DNA from: UBA7455 sp026713185
GTDB taxonomy: Bacteria > Pseudomonadota > Gammaproteobacteria > Pseudomonadales > Azotimanducaceae
NCBI GenBank assembly: GCA_963665785.1
Contig: OY762456.1
Coordinates: 372,001 to 436,000 of the forward strand
Length of the DNA stretch: 64,000 nt
Direction of reading: 5' to 3'
Below, one piece after another: positions 1 through 9,070 of this stretch (the stretch's first letter is position 1; each line of letters starts with the position of its first letter). A program made the translations under genes and the position numbers. Below the pieces are notes generated by a model, which was not told the origin of the DNA, made no database searches, and worked only from the letters and a program-made list of their open reading frames with translations.

Positions 1-138
1 GGGGAGGCGAATGAAGCAACTGTCTGGCAGCCATACCATGAACCAATCGCAGTGCCCCCGGGCGCTGTTTTGGAAGCGTTAGCTCACCGCATAGGCTATA
101 GGGAAAGCGAAATCAAGACCTATACGGCCGAGCCTTGA
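1..138 (+). CDS. C-terminal end of a truncated secreted polysaccharide enzyme
   Basis: An open frame runs from the first base of the window to TGA at 136-138 and encodes about 45 residues ending in LAHRIGYRESEIKTYTAEP. This resembles the last beta-strands of the small C-terminal domain (chitobiase/hexosaminidase C-terminal type) found at the end of many secreted sulfatases and glycosidases of polysaccharide loci. The gene lies 22 bases upstream of the GH78 gene on the same strand, so it probably belongs to the same operon. The catalytic part is outside the window, so the enzyme class cannot be named. Confidence 0.5.
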   Translation, partial: GEANEATVWQPYHEPIAVPPGAVLEALAHRIGYRESEIKTYTAEP

Positions 139-160
139 TTAACCAGGAGCAGGTTTTTTT

Positions 161-3100
161 ATGCCACATCATATGACGAGAATAGCGAGAGGAAATGTAC
201 TCCTGCTTGCCGCTCTTTTGTTTGCTTCTTGCAGTGTACAAGCATCCAAATCGGAATTCGCGGCTGCACCGATTGATTTGCAGGTCGGAGAAGGCTTTGT
301 CAATCCCCTGGGCTACTACGAATCGACGCCGCGACTTTCATGGAAGTTGGCGCCTTCTGCTGACTCTGATCTTCAGACGGCTTATCAGGTGCAAGTCACC
401 TCCAGGCCGGAGGATCTCGAAACAGGCGCCAATTTGTGGGACAGCCAAAAGGTTGTCTCCGGCAGTACATCCTGGATCAGGTATCGGGGCAAAGAACTTT
501 CATCTCGCCAACAGGCTTTTTGGCGCGTGCGAGTCTGGGATGAAAACGAACGAGCCTCAGCGTGGAGTGATATTCAGACATTTGAGTTAGGTCTCCTGGT
601 CAACGCCGACTGGACAGGTCGTTGGATCGGGCACCCGGATACGTTATCTAACAAGCAGCCTTCCAAACAAGTGTTGGCGACGCCACAGTACTTGCGCAAG
701 TCATTTGTGATCTCCGGCGATGTGCAACATGCAAGGTTGTACATAACGGCCAAAGGCCTGTTCAAGCCGTTCATCAATGGCGCTCCAGTAGCCCAGGATG
801 ATGTCATGACACCCGGATGGACGCCTTACAACAAACGCATCGAGACATTGACCTATGACGTGTCCCAACAACTCAGCCCAGGTGAAAACACCATCGCCGT
901 TAGTCTCGCGGGAGGTTGGTACTCCGGACGCGTGGGTAGTCAGATGGAGCAGGATCACAGACTGCCACCGCGATTGCTGGCTCAGCTCGAAGTGACATAT
1001 CGAAGCGGAGAAACTCAGGTTTTCGAAACAAATGAGACTTGGAAAGCAACCCTGCAGGGACCGATACGATTCGCGAGCATCTATGATGGTGAGCGATATG
1101 ATCAGGCGTATGAACTGCCCGGCTGGACAGTCGCTGGTTTTGACGATTCGGCCTGGGACCCGGCGATCGAGGAACCGCTCGATGAAAAAGTGAAACTGCG
1201 ACCGAAACGACATAGTCCGATACGCGTAGTTCAGGAAGTGCCTGCTGTCGAAGTGGTGAGCGCCAGCAATGGAGTTGCCGTTTTCGATCTCGGTCAGAAC
1301 ATGGTGGGTGTTCCACGCATCACAGTTCCGGCCGTTGCAGGTCAGGAGATTACTGTCCGATTTGCAGAGGCGCTACATAACGGGGATTTCTATACTGAAA
1401 ATTACCGCGGCGCCCATTCTACAAATTATTTCCTGCCAGTCCTGACTGGGACAATAGAGTACCAGCCTACATTTACCTATCATGGCTTCCGCTATGTTGA
1501 GATCAGCGGTTTCGACAGTTCTCAGACTCCTTCAAGAGACTGGCTGACCGCGTTAGTCCAACATTCAGATGTCGGGTTGCACGCCAGCTTCGAGAGTTCG
1601 CACGCGAAACTCAACCAGCTGTCCAGGAATATTATTTGGGGTTTGCGCAGTAACTTTTATGATATACCCCTGGATTGCCCGCAGCGGGATGAACGCCTGG
1701 GCTGGACCGGGGATGCACAGGTGTTCGCCAGCGCCTCCATGTACATGGCCGATGTTTACGGGTTCTGGTCTGCCTGGTTGCAGAGCATGCGCGAAGACCA
1801 GAATGAAGATGGTTCAATTCCGCATTACATTCCGTTTGGAGAGTGGATAAATTGGTCTTCTTCAGGTTGGGGGGATGCCGCAACAATCATACCGTGGGAA
1901 CTCTACGTACTGACCGGCGACCAAACGATTCTGGAAGACAACTATGAAATGATGATGAGTTGGCTTGGCTTTCACGAAAGCCAGAGTGAAGACCACATTT
2001 CCAGCATGAGAACGTTTGGCGACTGGTTGCAACCCTATCCGAAAGCCGAGGACATCGTTGGAAATCGTGGCGATACCGATTTCGGTCTGATATCGACAGC
2101 TTTCTATGCGCATTCGGTAGAACTCACCACCAGAGCGGCAAGAGTGTTGGGTAGAGAAGGTGATGTCGGACGGCTCTCTATCCTGCACGGACAGATCAAG
2201 ACTGCGTTTCGGAGCACTTTTTTTGACGAACATCTTCAGCCCAGAATGGGTGACGCAACGCAGACGGCCTATCTCCTGGGATTGGCGTATGGCTTGTTTG
2301 ACACAGTAGAAGTAGTCCTGGCGCAGGAACGTCTAATTAGCCTGATCGATCAAGCCGATATGCATTTACGCACAGGATTCCTCGGCACGCCATTGCTGAC
2401 TTCGGTTCTTCAGGATGCTGGCAGAAGCGACCTCGCGTACGAGTTGTTGCTCAAAGAAACCTACCCATCGTGGTTTCATTCAATCAACAATGGCGCGACA
2501 ACGACGTGGGAGCGCTGGAATTCGTATTCGTTGTCGGAGGGCTTTAATCCTCAACGCATGAACTCACTAAATCACTATGCATACGGAAGTGTTTCAAGGT
2601 GGTTTTACGAAGGAATTCTTGGAATTATGCCCATCGAGCCAGGCTTCAACCGAATCCGTATTGAACCGCAATTCAGTAGCAGGTTGACGAGCGCGAGAGG
2701 CAGTTACCCGACACCTCAAGGTGAAGTAGAGGTTGATTGGCGCATCACCGATGGCACTTTGGAAATGTCCTTCACTGTCCCCAAGAACACGTTGGCGGAC
2801 ATTGTCCTCCCAAGCATAAAAAGCGGCAGCCTCTTGCTTGACGGGGAAGTACATCGAGATAACCAAATCCTGGGGCTCGGTCCCGGGCGCTATGAACTGA
2901 CCGCGATGTTCCCAGGCAATAGCCATGTGGAAATCGACGGCCTCGTGGCAATTGAGGCAGAGGACTTCACCAAACAGGAAAGAGACGAGACTCGTCGTTG
3001 GCTTCGGTTTGACGACGACAGCGCGAGTGGCGGCGCATACCTGAGCCTGCTTCCGGATACGCGGACTACGCATGATGATGAGCTGATCAGAGGAGAAAAC

Positions 3101-3514
3101 TTCAGCGATGTTCGGGGCGCCATGGCTGTCTTGTCCTACCCCGTCTTTTTCAGACAGCCTGGGCGCTACTACGTCTGGGCGCGGGCGCTCAGTACAGGTT
3201 CAGAGGACAACAGCGTGCATTTTGGTTTGAATGATCAATGGCCAGATACATCCGCACGTGTGCAGTGGTGCAAGGGTAAGCATCAATGGACCTGGTCATC
3301 AGCGCGCCGAGTGCCGGAAAATCACTGTGGCGATGAATTGACCATTTGGCTCGATGTGCCTGTTGCGGGAAATCACACATTGAACCTATCGATGCGTGAA
3401 GATGGCGTGAAGCTCGATAAGATAATCCTGGCAACTGACAACGCCTTTTTCCCGCAGGACACTGGTCCTGGCGCCACCGCAGCAGCGCCCGGCAGTGTTG
3501 GTTCTGAATTGTGA
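161..3514 (+). CDS. GH78 alpha-L-rhamnosidase, lipoprotein
   Basis: This is a 1117-residue secreted enzyme predicted to remove terminal alpha-L-rhamnose. The N-terminus is hydrophobic and ends in a lipobox-like LLFASC, so it is probably a lipoprotein facing the periplasm or cell surface. An Ig-like/beta-sandwich part is followed by the (alpha/alpha)6 catalytic barrel. The family-typical stretch DCPQRDERLGWTGDAQVF at about residues 504-521 contains the acidic catalytic residues. From about residue 925 there is an extra beta-rich domain beginning AIEAEDF, which looks like a carbohydrate-binding module and is not part of a minimal GH78. SD-like AGGAGC precedes the ATG, and the stop overlaps the start of the GH2 gene by four bases, so the two are cotranscribed. 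In ulvan loci GH78 enzymes trim rhamnose from lyase products. The family call is strong; the exact linkage is inferred. Confidence 0.88.
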   Translation: MPHHMTRIARGNVLLLAALLFASCSVQASKSEFAAAPIDLQVGEGFVNPLGYYESTPRLSWKLAPSADSDLQTAYQVQVTSRPEDLETGANLWDSQKVVSGSTSWIRYRGKELSSRQQAFWRVRVWDENERASAWSDIQTFELGLLVNADWTGRWIGHPDTLSNKQPSKQVLATPQYLRKSFVISGDVQHARLYITAKGLFKPFINGAPVAQDDVMTPGWTPYNKRIETLTYDVSQQLSPGENTIAVSLAGGWYSGRVGSQMEQDHRLPPRLLAQLEVTYRSGETQVFETNETWKATLQGPIRFASIYDGERYDQAYELPGWTVAGFDDSAWDPAIEEPLDEKVKLRPKRHSPIRVVQEVPAVEVVSASNGVAVFDLGQNMVGVPRITVPAVAGQEITVRFAEALHNGDFYTENYRGAHSTNYFLPVLTGTIEYQPTFTYHGFRYVEISGFDSSQTPSRDWLTALVQHSDVGLHASFESSHAKLNQLSRNIIWGLRSNFYDIPLDCPQRDERLGWTGDAQVFASASMYMADVYGFWSAWLQSMREDQNEDGSIPHYIPFGEWINWSSSGWGDAATIIPWELYVLTGDQTILEDNYEMMMSWLGFHESQSEDHISSMRTFGDWLQPYPKAEDIVGNRGDTDFGLISTAFYAHSVELTTRAARVLGREGDVGRLSILHGQIKTAFRSTFFDEHLQPRMGDATQTAYLLGLAYGLFDTVEVVLAQERLISLIDQADMHLRTGFLGTPLLTSVLQDAGRSDLAYELLLKETYPSWFHSINNGATTTWERWNSYSLSEGFNPQRMNSLNHYAYGSVSRWFYEGILGIMPIEPGFNRIRIEPQFSSRLTSARGSYPTPQGEVEVDWRITDGTLEMSFTVPKNTLADIVLPSIKSGSLLLDGEVHRDNQILGLGPGRYELTAMFPGNSHVEIDGLVAIEAEDFTKQERDETRRWLRFDDDSASGGAYLSLLPDTRTTHDDELIRGENFSDVRGAMAVLSYPVFFRQPGRYYVWARALSTGSEDNSVHFGLNDQWPDTSARVQWCKGKHQWTWSSARRVPENHCGDELTIWLDVPVAGNHTLNLSMREDGVKLDKIILATDNAFFPQDTGPGATAAAPGSVGSEL

Positions 3515-4603
3515 GTATTCCGTTTCGCCTCATTTTTTTCTTTTTCCTTGCGTCCTCTCTCTGTAACGGGCAGAGCCAGGATCTGGGCAACCGCACAAGG
3601 TACAACTTGAATCCAGACTGGAAGTTCCTGCAGGCCGATCCAGGAGATGCTCACAGGTATGACTTCGATGATGGTAGATGGAGTTCCGTTAGTTGTCCCC
3701 ACACTTTCAATGATGTGGATTCATTTGATGATCTGAGTGAAGGTCGCCATGTCGGGGAGTCCAATCAGTGGCGTGGGACGGTCTGGTATCGCAAGCATTT
3801 CAAGCTACCTGAAGCAGACGCCGGCAAAATGGTTTACATCGAATTCGAATCTGTCCGTCAGGTGGCTGACGTTTATATCAACGGCATACACCTCGGGCAG
3901 AACCGGACCGGCTTCATCCCCTTCGGTTACGATCTGACCGAGTACTTGAAGTTTGGGGACGAAGGCAATGTTATCGCTGTCCGCGTAAACAATGATCGAG
4001 ATGATGACTTCCGCAACAATTTCCCCCTCGTCTGGAACCACGAACACTGGCACCCCACGCATGGAGGTATCTATCGCAATGTCTTCCTCCACACCGTGGA
4101 CCCGCTGCACATCACTCTGCCGCTCTACGACAACCTCGAGACGGTGGGAACCTACGTTTACGCGCAAAATGTGACCGAATCCGATGCCGACGTCACGGTG
4201 CAAGCAGAGGTCAGGAACGGACACAACACGGCTAAGAATGTCGAATTCGTAGCGGAGATTCTTGACAACGAAGGTGATGTCGTCGAGACCATCAGGGACA
4301 GGACGAGCCTGGAGCCCGGCACAGTCCACACCTTCTCGGTCAGCGGGTCCGTGGAGAGCCCGTATCGTTGGTCCTTGAGGCACCCTTATCTGTACAGGGT
4401 TCTTGCAAGGTTGAAGGTGGAAGGCCAGATTATAGATGGCTACGAAACGCCGCTGGGCATCCGCAGTTTTGAATTCAACAAGGATACGGGGTTTTGGATT
4501 AACGGAGAGCAAACGAAGCTTCACGGCTGGGGTCAAAAGCCGACAAATGCGTGGGCCGGCCTCGGTGCTGCTCTGCCCGATTGGCTACGTGACTTCACCT
4601 TCC
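3511..4603 (+). CDS. GH2 beta-glycosidase, 5' exon (interrupted by group II intron)
   Basis: These are the first 364 residues of a glycoside hydrolase family 2 enzyme (beta-galactosidase/glucuronidase superfamily). There is a signal peptide (LIFFFFLASSLCNGQ), the N-terminal jelly-roll domain (VWYRKHF, VYINGIHLGQNRTGF), the Ig-like middle domain, and the start of the TIM barrel at LHGWGQKPTNAW. After LPDWLRDFTF the family similarity stops at base 4603, exactly where a GTGCG group II intron boundary begins, and it resumes in phase at base 9122. Joining 4603 to 9122 recreates an Arg codon and gives FRLMDEGGGNFIRWGH, an uninterrupted protein of 984 residues. Read through without splicing, the frame ends at 4632 with nonsense residues. 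The enzyme is therefore made only if the intron still splices. Confidence 0.85.
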
Positions 4604-5263
4604 GTGCGCCCAGTCTTCGGAGGTGTCATTGATGACGCTGCCGAAGCTTGAGCATGTTTGGAATGTAGAGAGACTAATGAAGGAGGATAGAGTCTGATAC
4701 CCGCTTTTCGCTACGGAAAAGCGAGAGCCGAAACGGCGGTGACCTGCCGTGCACTGGCAGGGTGACGTAGCCCGTGGGAAACGGGGCGTGAGGCGAGGTC
4801 GTTACGCCGAGATGCGTCTCTAGGCTAAATGCGGAAAGGTTGAGGAACACGAACCGGTTAATGCGCGTCTGTGGGTTGAAATGTCACCACTTCCTACACG
4901 ACTTAACAGGAAGTTCATGGGCAGATATCAGGTAGAGGTAGGGCTTGATATCTGGTGACGGCACTACAAGTACGGGTGCGATCACCAAGCGACGTAGAGT
5001 GCGTAGCTAGCATGTAGCGTCCGTGACGACTTGCGGTAAGCAAGGATAAAGACTGCGACCGGCAACCGAACCCGTGTGTTTGAGTCCAACATGTGAACTG
5101 GGGAAGGCGATGGTGGGATGCCAAGGGAGTGCGGCCCCGATGCCCCCATTGCTGGCGGAGCTTCCGTAGTAGTCAGCGACAGGGAGAACCTGTTACACGG
5201 CGAAGGGGAGCAGTTCAAGTAGCTTACGTGGCAGATTAGCTGCCCCTAAAGAGGTGAAGACCT

Positions 5264-5941
5264 TTGATAATCAGCGAAATGCAACGCAAGCTGGCGACAT
5301 GGTCGGTAGCGGACAAAGAACGCAAGTTCGATCGTCTGCTCCGGTTGGTTGCCAATCCGGTCTGGTTGGCCGAGGCCGCTCGTGTGACCCTGGCTTCTTC
5401 GGGGGCCAAGTCACCGGGCATTGACGGAGTAGACAAATCGAAGCTGGAACCGGTACTGACGACAGAGCTGAAGCGCATTCGTGCTGAACTTCTGAGCGGT
5501 GAATACCAGCCGGCGCCGGCGCGACGCGTGTATATCCCGAAGTCCAACGGCAAATTACGACCACTGGGGATACCCACGTTGCGTGATCGTATCGTGCAGC
5601 GCGCTATGTTGATGGTCATAGAGCCGATTTGGGAGAGCGACTTCCATTGCAATTCCTATGGTTTCCGACCTCAGCGCAGCGTGCATCATGCTGTACGGAC
5701 CGTGAAGTTCCAGTTAACGGATGGTACCCATACCAAGGGCCGCTGGGTCATCGAAGGTGACCTGGCGAGCTACTTTGATACGGTGCATCACCGTCTGTTG
5801 ATGCGCTGCGTGAGAAAGCGAATCCGGGATAAGCGGCTCCTGTCCCTGCTTTGGCGGTTTATCAAAGCAGGTCATGTTGATCGTGGTCTGTTTCGGGCAG
5901 CCAGTGAAGGTGTTCCGCAGGGTGGTGTGATCACTCCGTGA
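5264..5941 (+). pseudogene. ltrA: Group II intron reverse transcriptase, N-terminal half
   Basis: This is the first part of an intron-encoded LtrA-like protein. The fingers/palm motifs are visible: IPKSNGKLRPLGIPTLRDR, ESDFHCNSYGFRP, and the first catalytic aspartates in EGDLASYFDTVHH. The similarity runs to SEGVPQGGVI (base 5932), then enters the left end of the nested element and stops at TGA 5939-5941. The TTG start at 5264 follows a GAGGTG ribosome site; ATG 5279 is an alternative. The YADD active-site half is encoded beyond the insert (8168-9031), so neither piece can work alone. Confidence 0.85.
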
Positions 5942-5959
5942 ACGCAAAAGGTAACTTTT
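5942..5959 (+). repeat. Left 18-bp terminal inverted repeat of the nested element
   Basis: The sequence ACGCAAAAGGTAACTTTT is the exact reverse complement of 8143-8160. Outside it lie ACTCCGTGA and the direct repeat GTGATC (5927-5932). Confidence 0.9.
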
Positions 5960-6372
5960 CCCCTTGGTATCATCGTCAACGGTTTTAGGCGAGCCTTGAT
6001 CACCGCCTTGCGGTCGTTGCGATAGCGGGATTGAATGACGAATAACGATGGTATCATCACCCACCAACACCTCCTTGACCAAGAGTTGAACTATACGCTG
6101 TCGTTCCTGGATGTCCATGGTTTCGGCCACCGAACTCAACCGTGCCAGAAAGTCGGTCAGGGATTCGGCAATCCGGAGATATCTTTCCCTGTTCTGCACG
6201 TGATCCACGACGGACTGCAATTCGCTATGAACTGCCTGCTCCTGGCGGCGCAATTCCGGCATTCTTTCCCGCAATTCATCGATGGTAATCAGCGCCTCCT
6301 GATAAGCGCTTACCAGGCGGTCGATGCTCCTGCGGATATGGGCCAGCCGGCGATCGAGGTCTTGCGCGCGTG
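5942..6372 (-). pseudogene. C-terminal part of the serine recombinase, out of frame
   Basis: Reading on the minus strand, the recombinase similarity continues in another frame from about 6370: LDRRLAHIRRSIDRLVSAYQ, then a charged helical stretch (ELRRQEQAVHSELQSVV, QERQRIVQLLVKEVLVGDD). This is the coiled-coil and tail that normally follow the zinc ribbon of large serine recombinases. A one-base shift in the GCGCGC run near 6363-6371 separates it from the upstream frame. No stop codon occurs before the left end of the element (residues KSYLLRS are encoded by the inverted repeat itself), so the frame runs on antisense into the RT gene to 5714. Confidence 0.65.
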
Positions 6373-7590
6373 TTGCTGGTTCGGATCGGCGGCCCGCGCC
6401 GCCTCAAGACGCCTGTCGATCTCATTTTGCACCAGTGCCGGGTCCGCAAGCAGACGCAGGATTTCATGCCAGACGATCTCGTCGAGCAGGTCCTGGCGTA
6501 CCGGGCGGTTGTCGCATACCGGTCCGTTGAGATGACGCCAGGCATCGGACCCGAGACAGCGGTAGTAGTGGATCTTGCGGGCGCTGGTCCGGGTCGAGGT
6601 GCGCGACAGCGCATAGCCACATTTCCGGCAGGACACCAATCCCTGCACAACGCTCGGTGTTATGGTCCGACGCGGCGCGTGGGTCTTGTTGTGTTCAAGC
6701 CGTTCTGCCGCCAGTGCGAAGGTCTCGGCACTGACAATGGCTGGTACCGGGATCTCGATCCAGTCTTCCCGCGGCCGCTCGTGTTGGGCGCTGTTGCGGT
6801 TCGCAGTCCCACCACGCAGGCGCAACGGGCGCGTGACCCGCTGCCGTGGCGCTCCCCGAGTCTTGCCGAAACAGGCCTTCCCCATGTATGCCGGGTTTCG
6901 CAGTACCCCCCAGACCGTCGAACGCTCCCAGCGCGAAGCACCGTTGCGTGTGGGAACCTTGCGTTCATTCAGTGCACGTGTGACCGCGCCGATGCTCATG
7001 TGGTCCGTCGTGTAGAACGCATAGATCTCGCGAACCACCGCAGCTTCCGCCGCGATAATCTCGTAATAGGCGGCCCGTTCCTCGCTTTTCTTGTGATACC
7101 GATAGCCATAAGGAGCGCCGCTCAGAACACTGACCTGACCCTGCCGTGCCCGATGACGCTTGCCGCGCCGCGAGCGCTCCAGAATCTGCGCCCGCTCATA
7201 TTCTGCGATCATGCCCTGGAATTGCAGCACAAGATGATCTTCCGGCGTTGCGCTTGCCGGTGCCTTGACGAACACGGTGTCGACACCATGACGAGCCAGC
7301 TCTTCCATGAGCAGCACTTGATAGGCGTATTTCCGGCTCAATCGGTCCGGCGCGTACACCAGCACCGCTTCCATGCGGCCTTCCGCCGCGAGGTCGCGAA
7401 CCCGCTCCAGACCAGGCCGTTCCAGATAGGCACCGCTATACCCTTCGTCTTCAAAGATCATCTCCTCGGACACGGCGTAGCCGTGCTGCCGTGCAAAGCT
7501 GACCAGGGCTGCCGTCTGGCTGGCAATGGTGTTGTCGTCCTTCTGTTGATCCGACGAGACCCGTGCGTAAATCGCCGCGATTTGCATCAT
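6310..7590 (-). CDS. Large serine recombinase, frameshifted near its C-terminus
   Basis: The N-terminus IAAIYARVSSDQQ carries the resolvase/invertase catalytic serine, followed by EDEGYSG, VYAPDRLSRKY and FQGMIAEYERAQILERSRRG of the catalytic domain. A 'Recombinase' domain (PYGYRYHKK, WGVLRNPAYMGKACFG) and a zinc ribbon (SCRKCGYALS, then YRCLGSDA) follow. ATG 7587 or 7590 sits behind AAGGAGAGG; the upstream ATG 7617 has no such site. After AADPNQQHAR the frame shifts and ends with unrelated residues at 6310, while the true tail lies in another frame. It probably moved the element, but this copy is likely inactive unless the GC run allows slippage. Confidence 0.85.
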   Translation of the reverse strand: MMQIAAIYARVSSDQQKDDNTIASQTAALVSFARQHGYAVSEEMIFEDEGYSGAYLERPGLERVRDLAAEGRMEAVLVYAPDRLSRKYAYQVLLMEELARHGVDTVFVKAPASATPEDHLVLQFQGMIAEYERAQILERSRRGKRHRARQGQVSVLSGAPYGYRYHKKSEERAAYYEIIAAEAAVVREIYAFYTTDHMSIGAVTRALNERKVPTRNGASRWERSTVWGVLRNPAYMGKACFGKTRGAPRQRVTRPLRLRGGTANRNSAQHERPREDWIEIPVPAIVSAETFALAAERLEHNKTHAPRRTITPSVVQGLVSCRKCGYALSRTSTRTSARKIHYYRCLGSDAWRHLNGPVCDNRPVRQDLLDEIVWHEILRLLADPALVQNEIDRRLEAARAADPNQQHARKTSIAGWPISAGASTAW

Positions 7591-7741
7591 CCTCTCCTTC
7601 GTGTTTCCCCTGCTCATCGATCACCCGCACAACATCCGGTGCCAGCATCTCGTAAGCCTGTTGCAGCTTGACCGGGAACAGGCGGTCGAAAGCGTGATCA
7701 AGTTCAACGGTACGCTGCTTTCCGGCCACACGCTCAGCCAT
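7451..7741 (-). CDS. Small frame between the two element genes
   Basis: ATG 7741 overlaps the end of the upstream small gene and opens a frame beginning MAERVAGKQRTVELDHAF and continuing DRLFPVKLQQAYEMLAPD, which looks like real protein for about 60 residues. It then overlaps the start of the recombinase gene by about 140 bases before stopping at 7451, and that last part has no protein-like character. The order and overlaps suggest a translationally coupled accessory protein of the element, perhaps with its own end altered by mutation. Its function is unknown. Confidence 0.4.
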   Translation of the reverse strand: MAERVAGKQRTVELDHAFDRLFPVKLQQAYEMLAPDVVRVIDEQGKHEGEDDANRGDLRTGLVGSTEGRQHHCQPDGSPGQLCTAARLRRVRGDDL

Positions 7742-8063
7742 GGCGACCGCTGCTGGACATGAACTTGGACAGCGCTGCCGAGACAATCTCGCCGATCGTC
7801 CGGCCGCTGTTTTTCGAATAGGTGCGCAATGCTGCCGCGACACTGCCCGGAAGTTTCATCGTGATCGGAACCAGGGCTTCGTGTATCGGTGCCGACTGGC
7901 TCATGTTGCCAGCTTCCTGTACATACCGATAGGCTTGGCGCTGTGACAAATCGAACTGTTGTGAAAGTAGTGTTACCGCTGCCGTCACATCGTGCCCCTG
8001 GGCAAGCAGCCCATAGGCAGCATTCAGCCGTTCTGATTTCTGTGCCTTTGATGAACGCGTCAT
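7734..8063 (-). CDS. Small DNA-binding-like accessory protein of the nested element
   Basis: This protein of 109 residues has two parts. Residues about 1-50 (SERLNAAYGLLAQGHDVTAA, then LSQRQAYRYVQEA) look like a helix-turn-helix. Residues about 65-105 (VPITMKLPGSVAAALRTYSK, then GRTIGEIVSAALSKFM) look like a ribbon-helix-helix. It is the first gene of the minus-strand set in the element, reading inward from the right inverted end 80 bases away. A role in binding the ends or directing the recombinase, like a recombination directionality factor or repressor, is plausible but inferred. Confidence 0.6.
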   Translation of the reverse strand: MTRSSKAQKSERLNAAYGLLAQGHDVTAAVTLLSQQFDLSQRQAYRYVQEAGNMSQSAPIHEALVPITMKLPGSVAAALRTYSKNSGRTIGEIVSAALSKFMSSSGRHG

Positions 8064-8142
8064 ATGTCATAAGAATATTACTGTTTGAGACGAAGATCAA
8101 GTGTTCTATGCTGCCGCCAGCCCTTAATTTGCCGTTCAAAGC

Positions 8143-8160
8143 AAAAGTTACCTTTTGCGT
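8143..8160 (-). repeat. Right 18-bp terminal inverted repeat of the nested element
   Basis: AAAAGTTACCTTTTGCGT is the exact reverse complement of the left end at 5942-5959. CTATGCC separates it from the second GTGATC (8168-8173), where the RT reading frame resumes. Confidence 0.9.
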
Positions 8161-8167
8161 CTATGCC

Positions 8168-9031
8168 GTGATCTCACCCATCCTATCCAATATCATGCTC
8201 CATGAGTTTGATGAGTATCTGGAAGCAAAATACCTGAACAAGAAGGCCCGAAAGGACCGCTGGGCATGGAACTTCGGTATACAGAACGGTCGACCCATTA
8301 CGATTCGAGAGAATCGCCAATGGAAACCGGCTGTTTCCTATTGCCGATATGCCGATGACTTTGTCGTCATCGTCAAGGGAACGAAGCACCATGCTGAGGC
8401 CGTTCGTGAGCAATGCCGTTCATTCCTAGAGGGTAAACTGAATCTGACGTTGAATATGGAGAAAACCCATATCACGCACGTCAATGACGGTTTTACCTTC
8501 CTGGGTCACCGGATTGTTCGCAAACGAGGGCCTCGTGGCACGATGCGCCCGGTATCGACTATCCCCAACGAGAAGAGTCGAGGGTTGGCACACAAGCTGA
8601 CCGCGCAACTCTCTGGCAACCACCACTTGAATAAAATCGACATGGTGGAATCGCTGAACCGGCAACTGGCGGGTTGGGCGAACTTCTATCAGTACACGGA
8701 CTACTCAGCCCACGTGTTCCGACATCTGGATCATATCGTGTTCTGGAAACTGGCACACTGGTTGGCACGTAAGTACCGGGTACCGATCAAGTCACTGATG
8801 CGACATCATGTGAAGCGACCGGCTGAAGGGCTTGCCAAATCTTGGTACCTCTTCGGCCGGAGTGGTCATGGGGCTTTGTGCAGGATTGCTTTGCGTCGGC
8901 TGGTTACCAGCCCCAAGCAGCAGTTCAGGTGGCGGAATCCACCCGGCAATCCCTATCTGCTGTTAGACCCTGGCCGCAAAACACTGACTTCACGATACCG
9001 CGAAGTCGCCATGGCTACGAGCCATGCCTGA
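8168..9031 (+). pseudogene. ltrA: Group II intron reverse transcriptase, C-terminal half
   Basis: The RT frame resumes at VISPILSNIMLHEFDEYLE and continues through the catalytic YADD box (CRYADDFVVIVKG), the thumb (NLTLNMEKTHITHV, FTFLGHRIV) and the maturase domain X (LNRQLAGWANFYQY, HIVFWKLAHWLARKY) to TGA 9029-9031, six bases before domain V. No clear HNH endonuclease follows. There is no start codon of its own at the right place, so it is a fragment, although an accidental frame open from 7889 passes through the element end into it. Confidence 0.85.
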
Positions 9032-9036
9032 ATGGA

Positions 9037-9070
9037 GAGCCGTATGCGCTGAGAGGCGCACGTACGGTTC
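9037..9070 (+). ncRNA. Group II intron domain V
   Basis: This 34-base hairpin begins GAGCCGTATGCG and closes with CGCACGTACGGTTC. It has the conserved AGC triad, two-base bulge and tetraloop region of group II catalytic domain V. The fold is fully intact, so the ribozyme core is not visibly damaged here. Confidence 0.92.

Larger units (their letters stand above)
5942..8160. mobile_element. Serine-recombinase element nested in the intron RT gene
   Basis: A 2219-base segment is bounded by perfect 18-bp inverted ends: ACGCAAAAGGTAACTTTT at 5942 and its reverse complement ending at 8160. It splits the RT codons for GGV-ISP. GTGATC, present once in the intact motif, is found on both sides (5927-5932 and 8168-8173). 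The inverted similarity extends outward: gatcac, then seven unlike bases, then the 18-bp repeat, on both ends. It carries three minus-strand frames in a row: a small DNA-binding-like protein, a second small frame, and a serine recombinase. I know no standard IS family with this layout; the gene content points to serine-recombinase rather than DDE transposition. Confidence 0.82.

Noticed and set aside
6370..7671. Long plus-strand frame of 433 codons opposite the recombinase gene
   Set aside because: It is the antisense shadow of a GC-rich real gene; its residues show no domain pattern while the minus strand has clear recombinase motifs.
7889..9031. Plus-strand frame from 7889 as a complete reverse transcriptase
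   Set aside because: The first 90 codons lie inside the nested element antisense to its small gene; RT similarity starts only at 8168.
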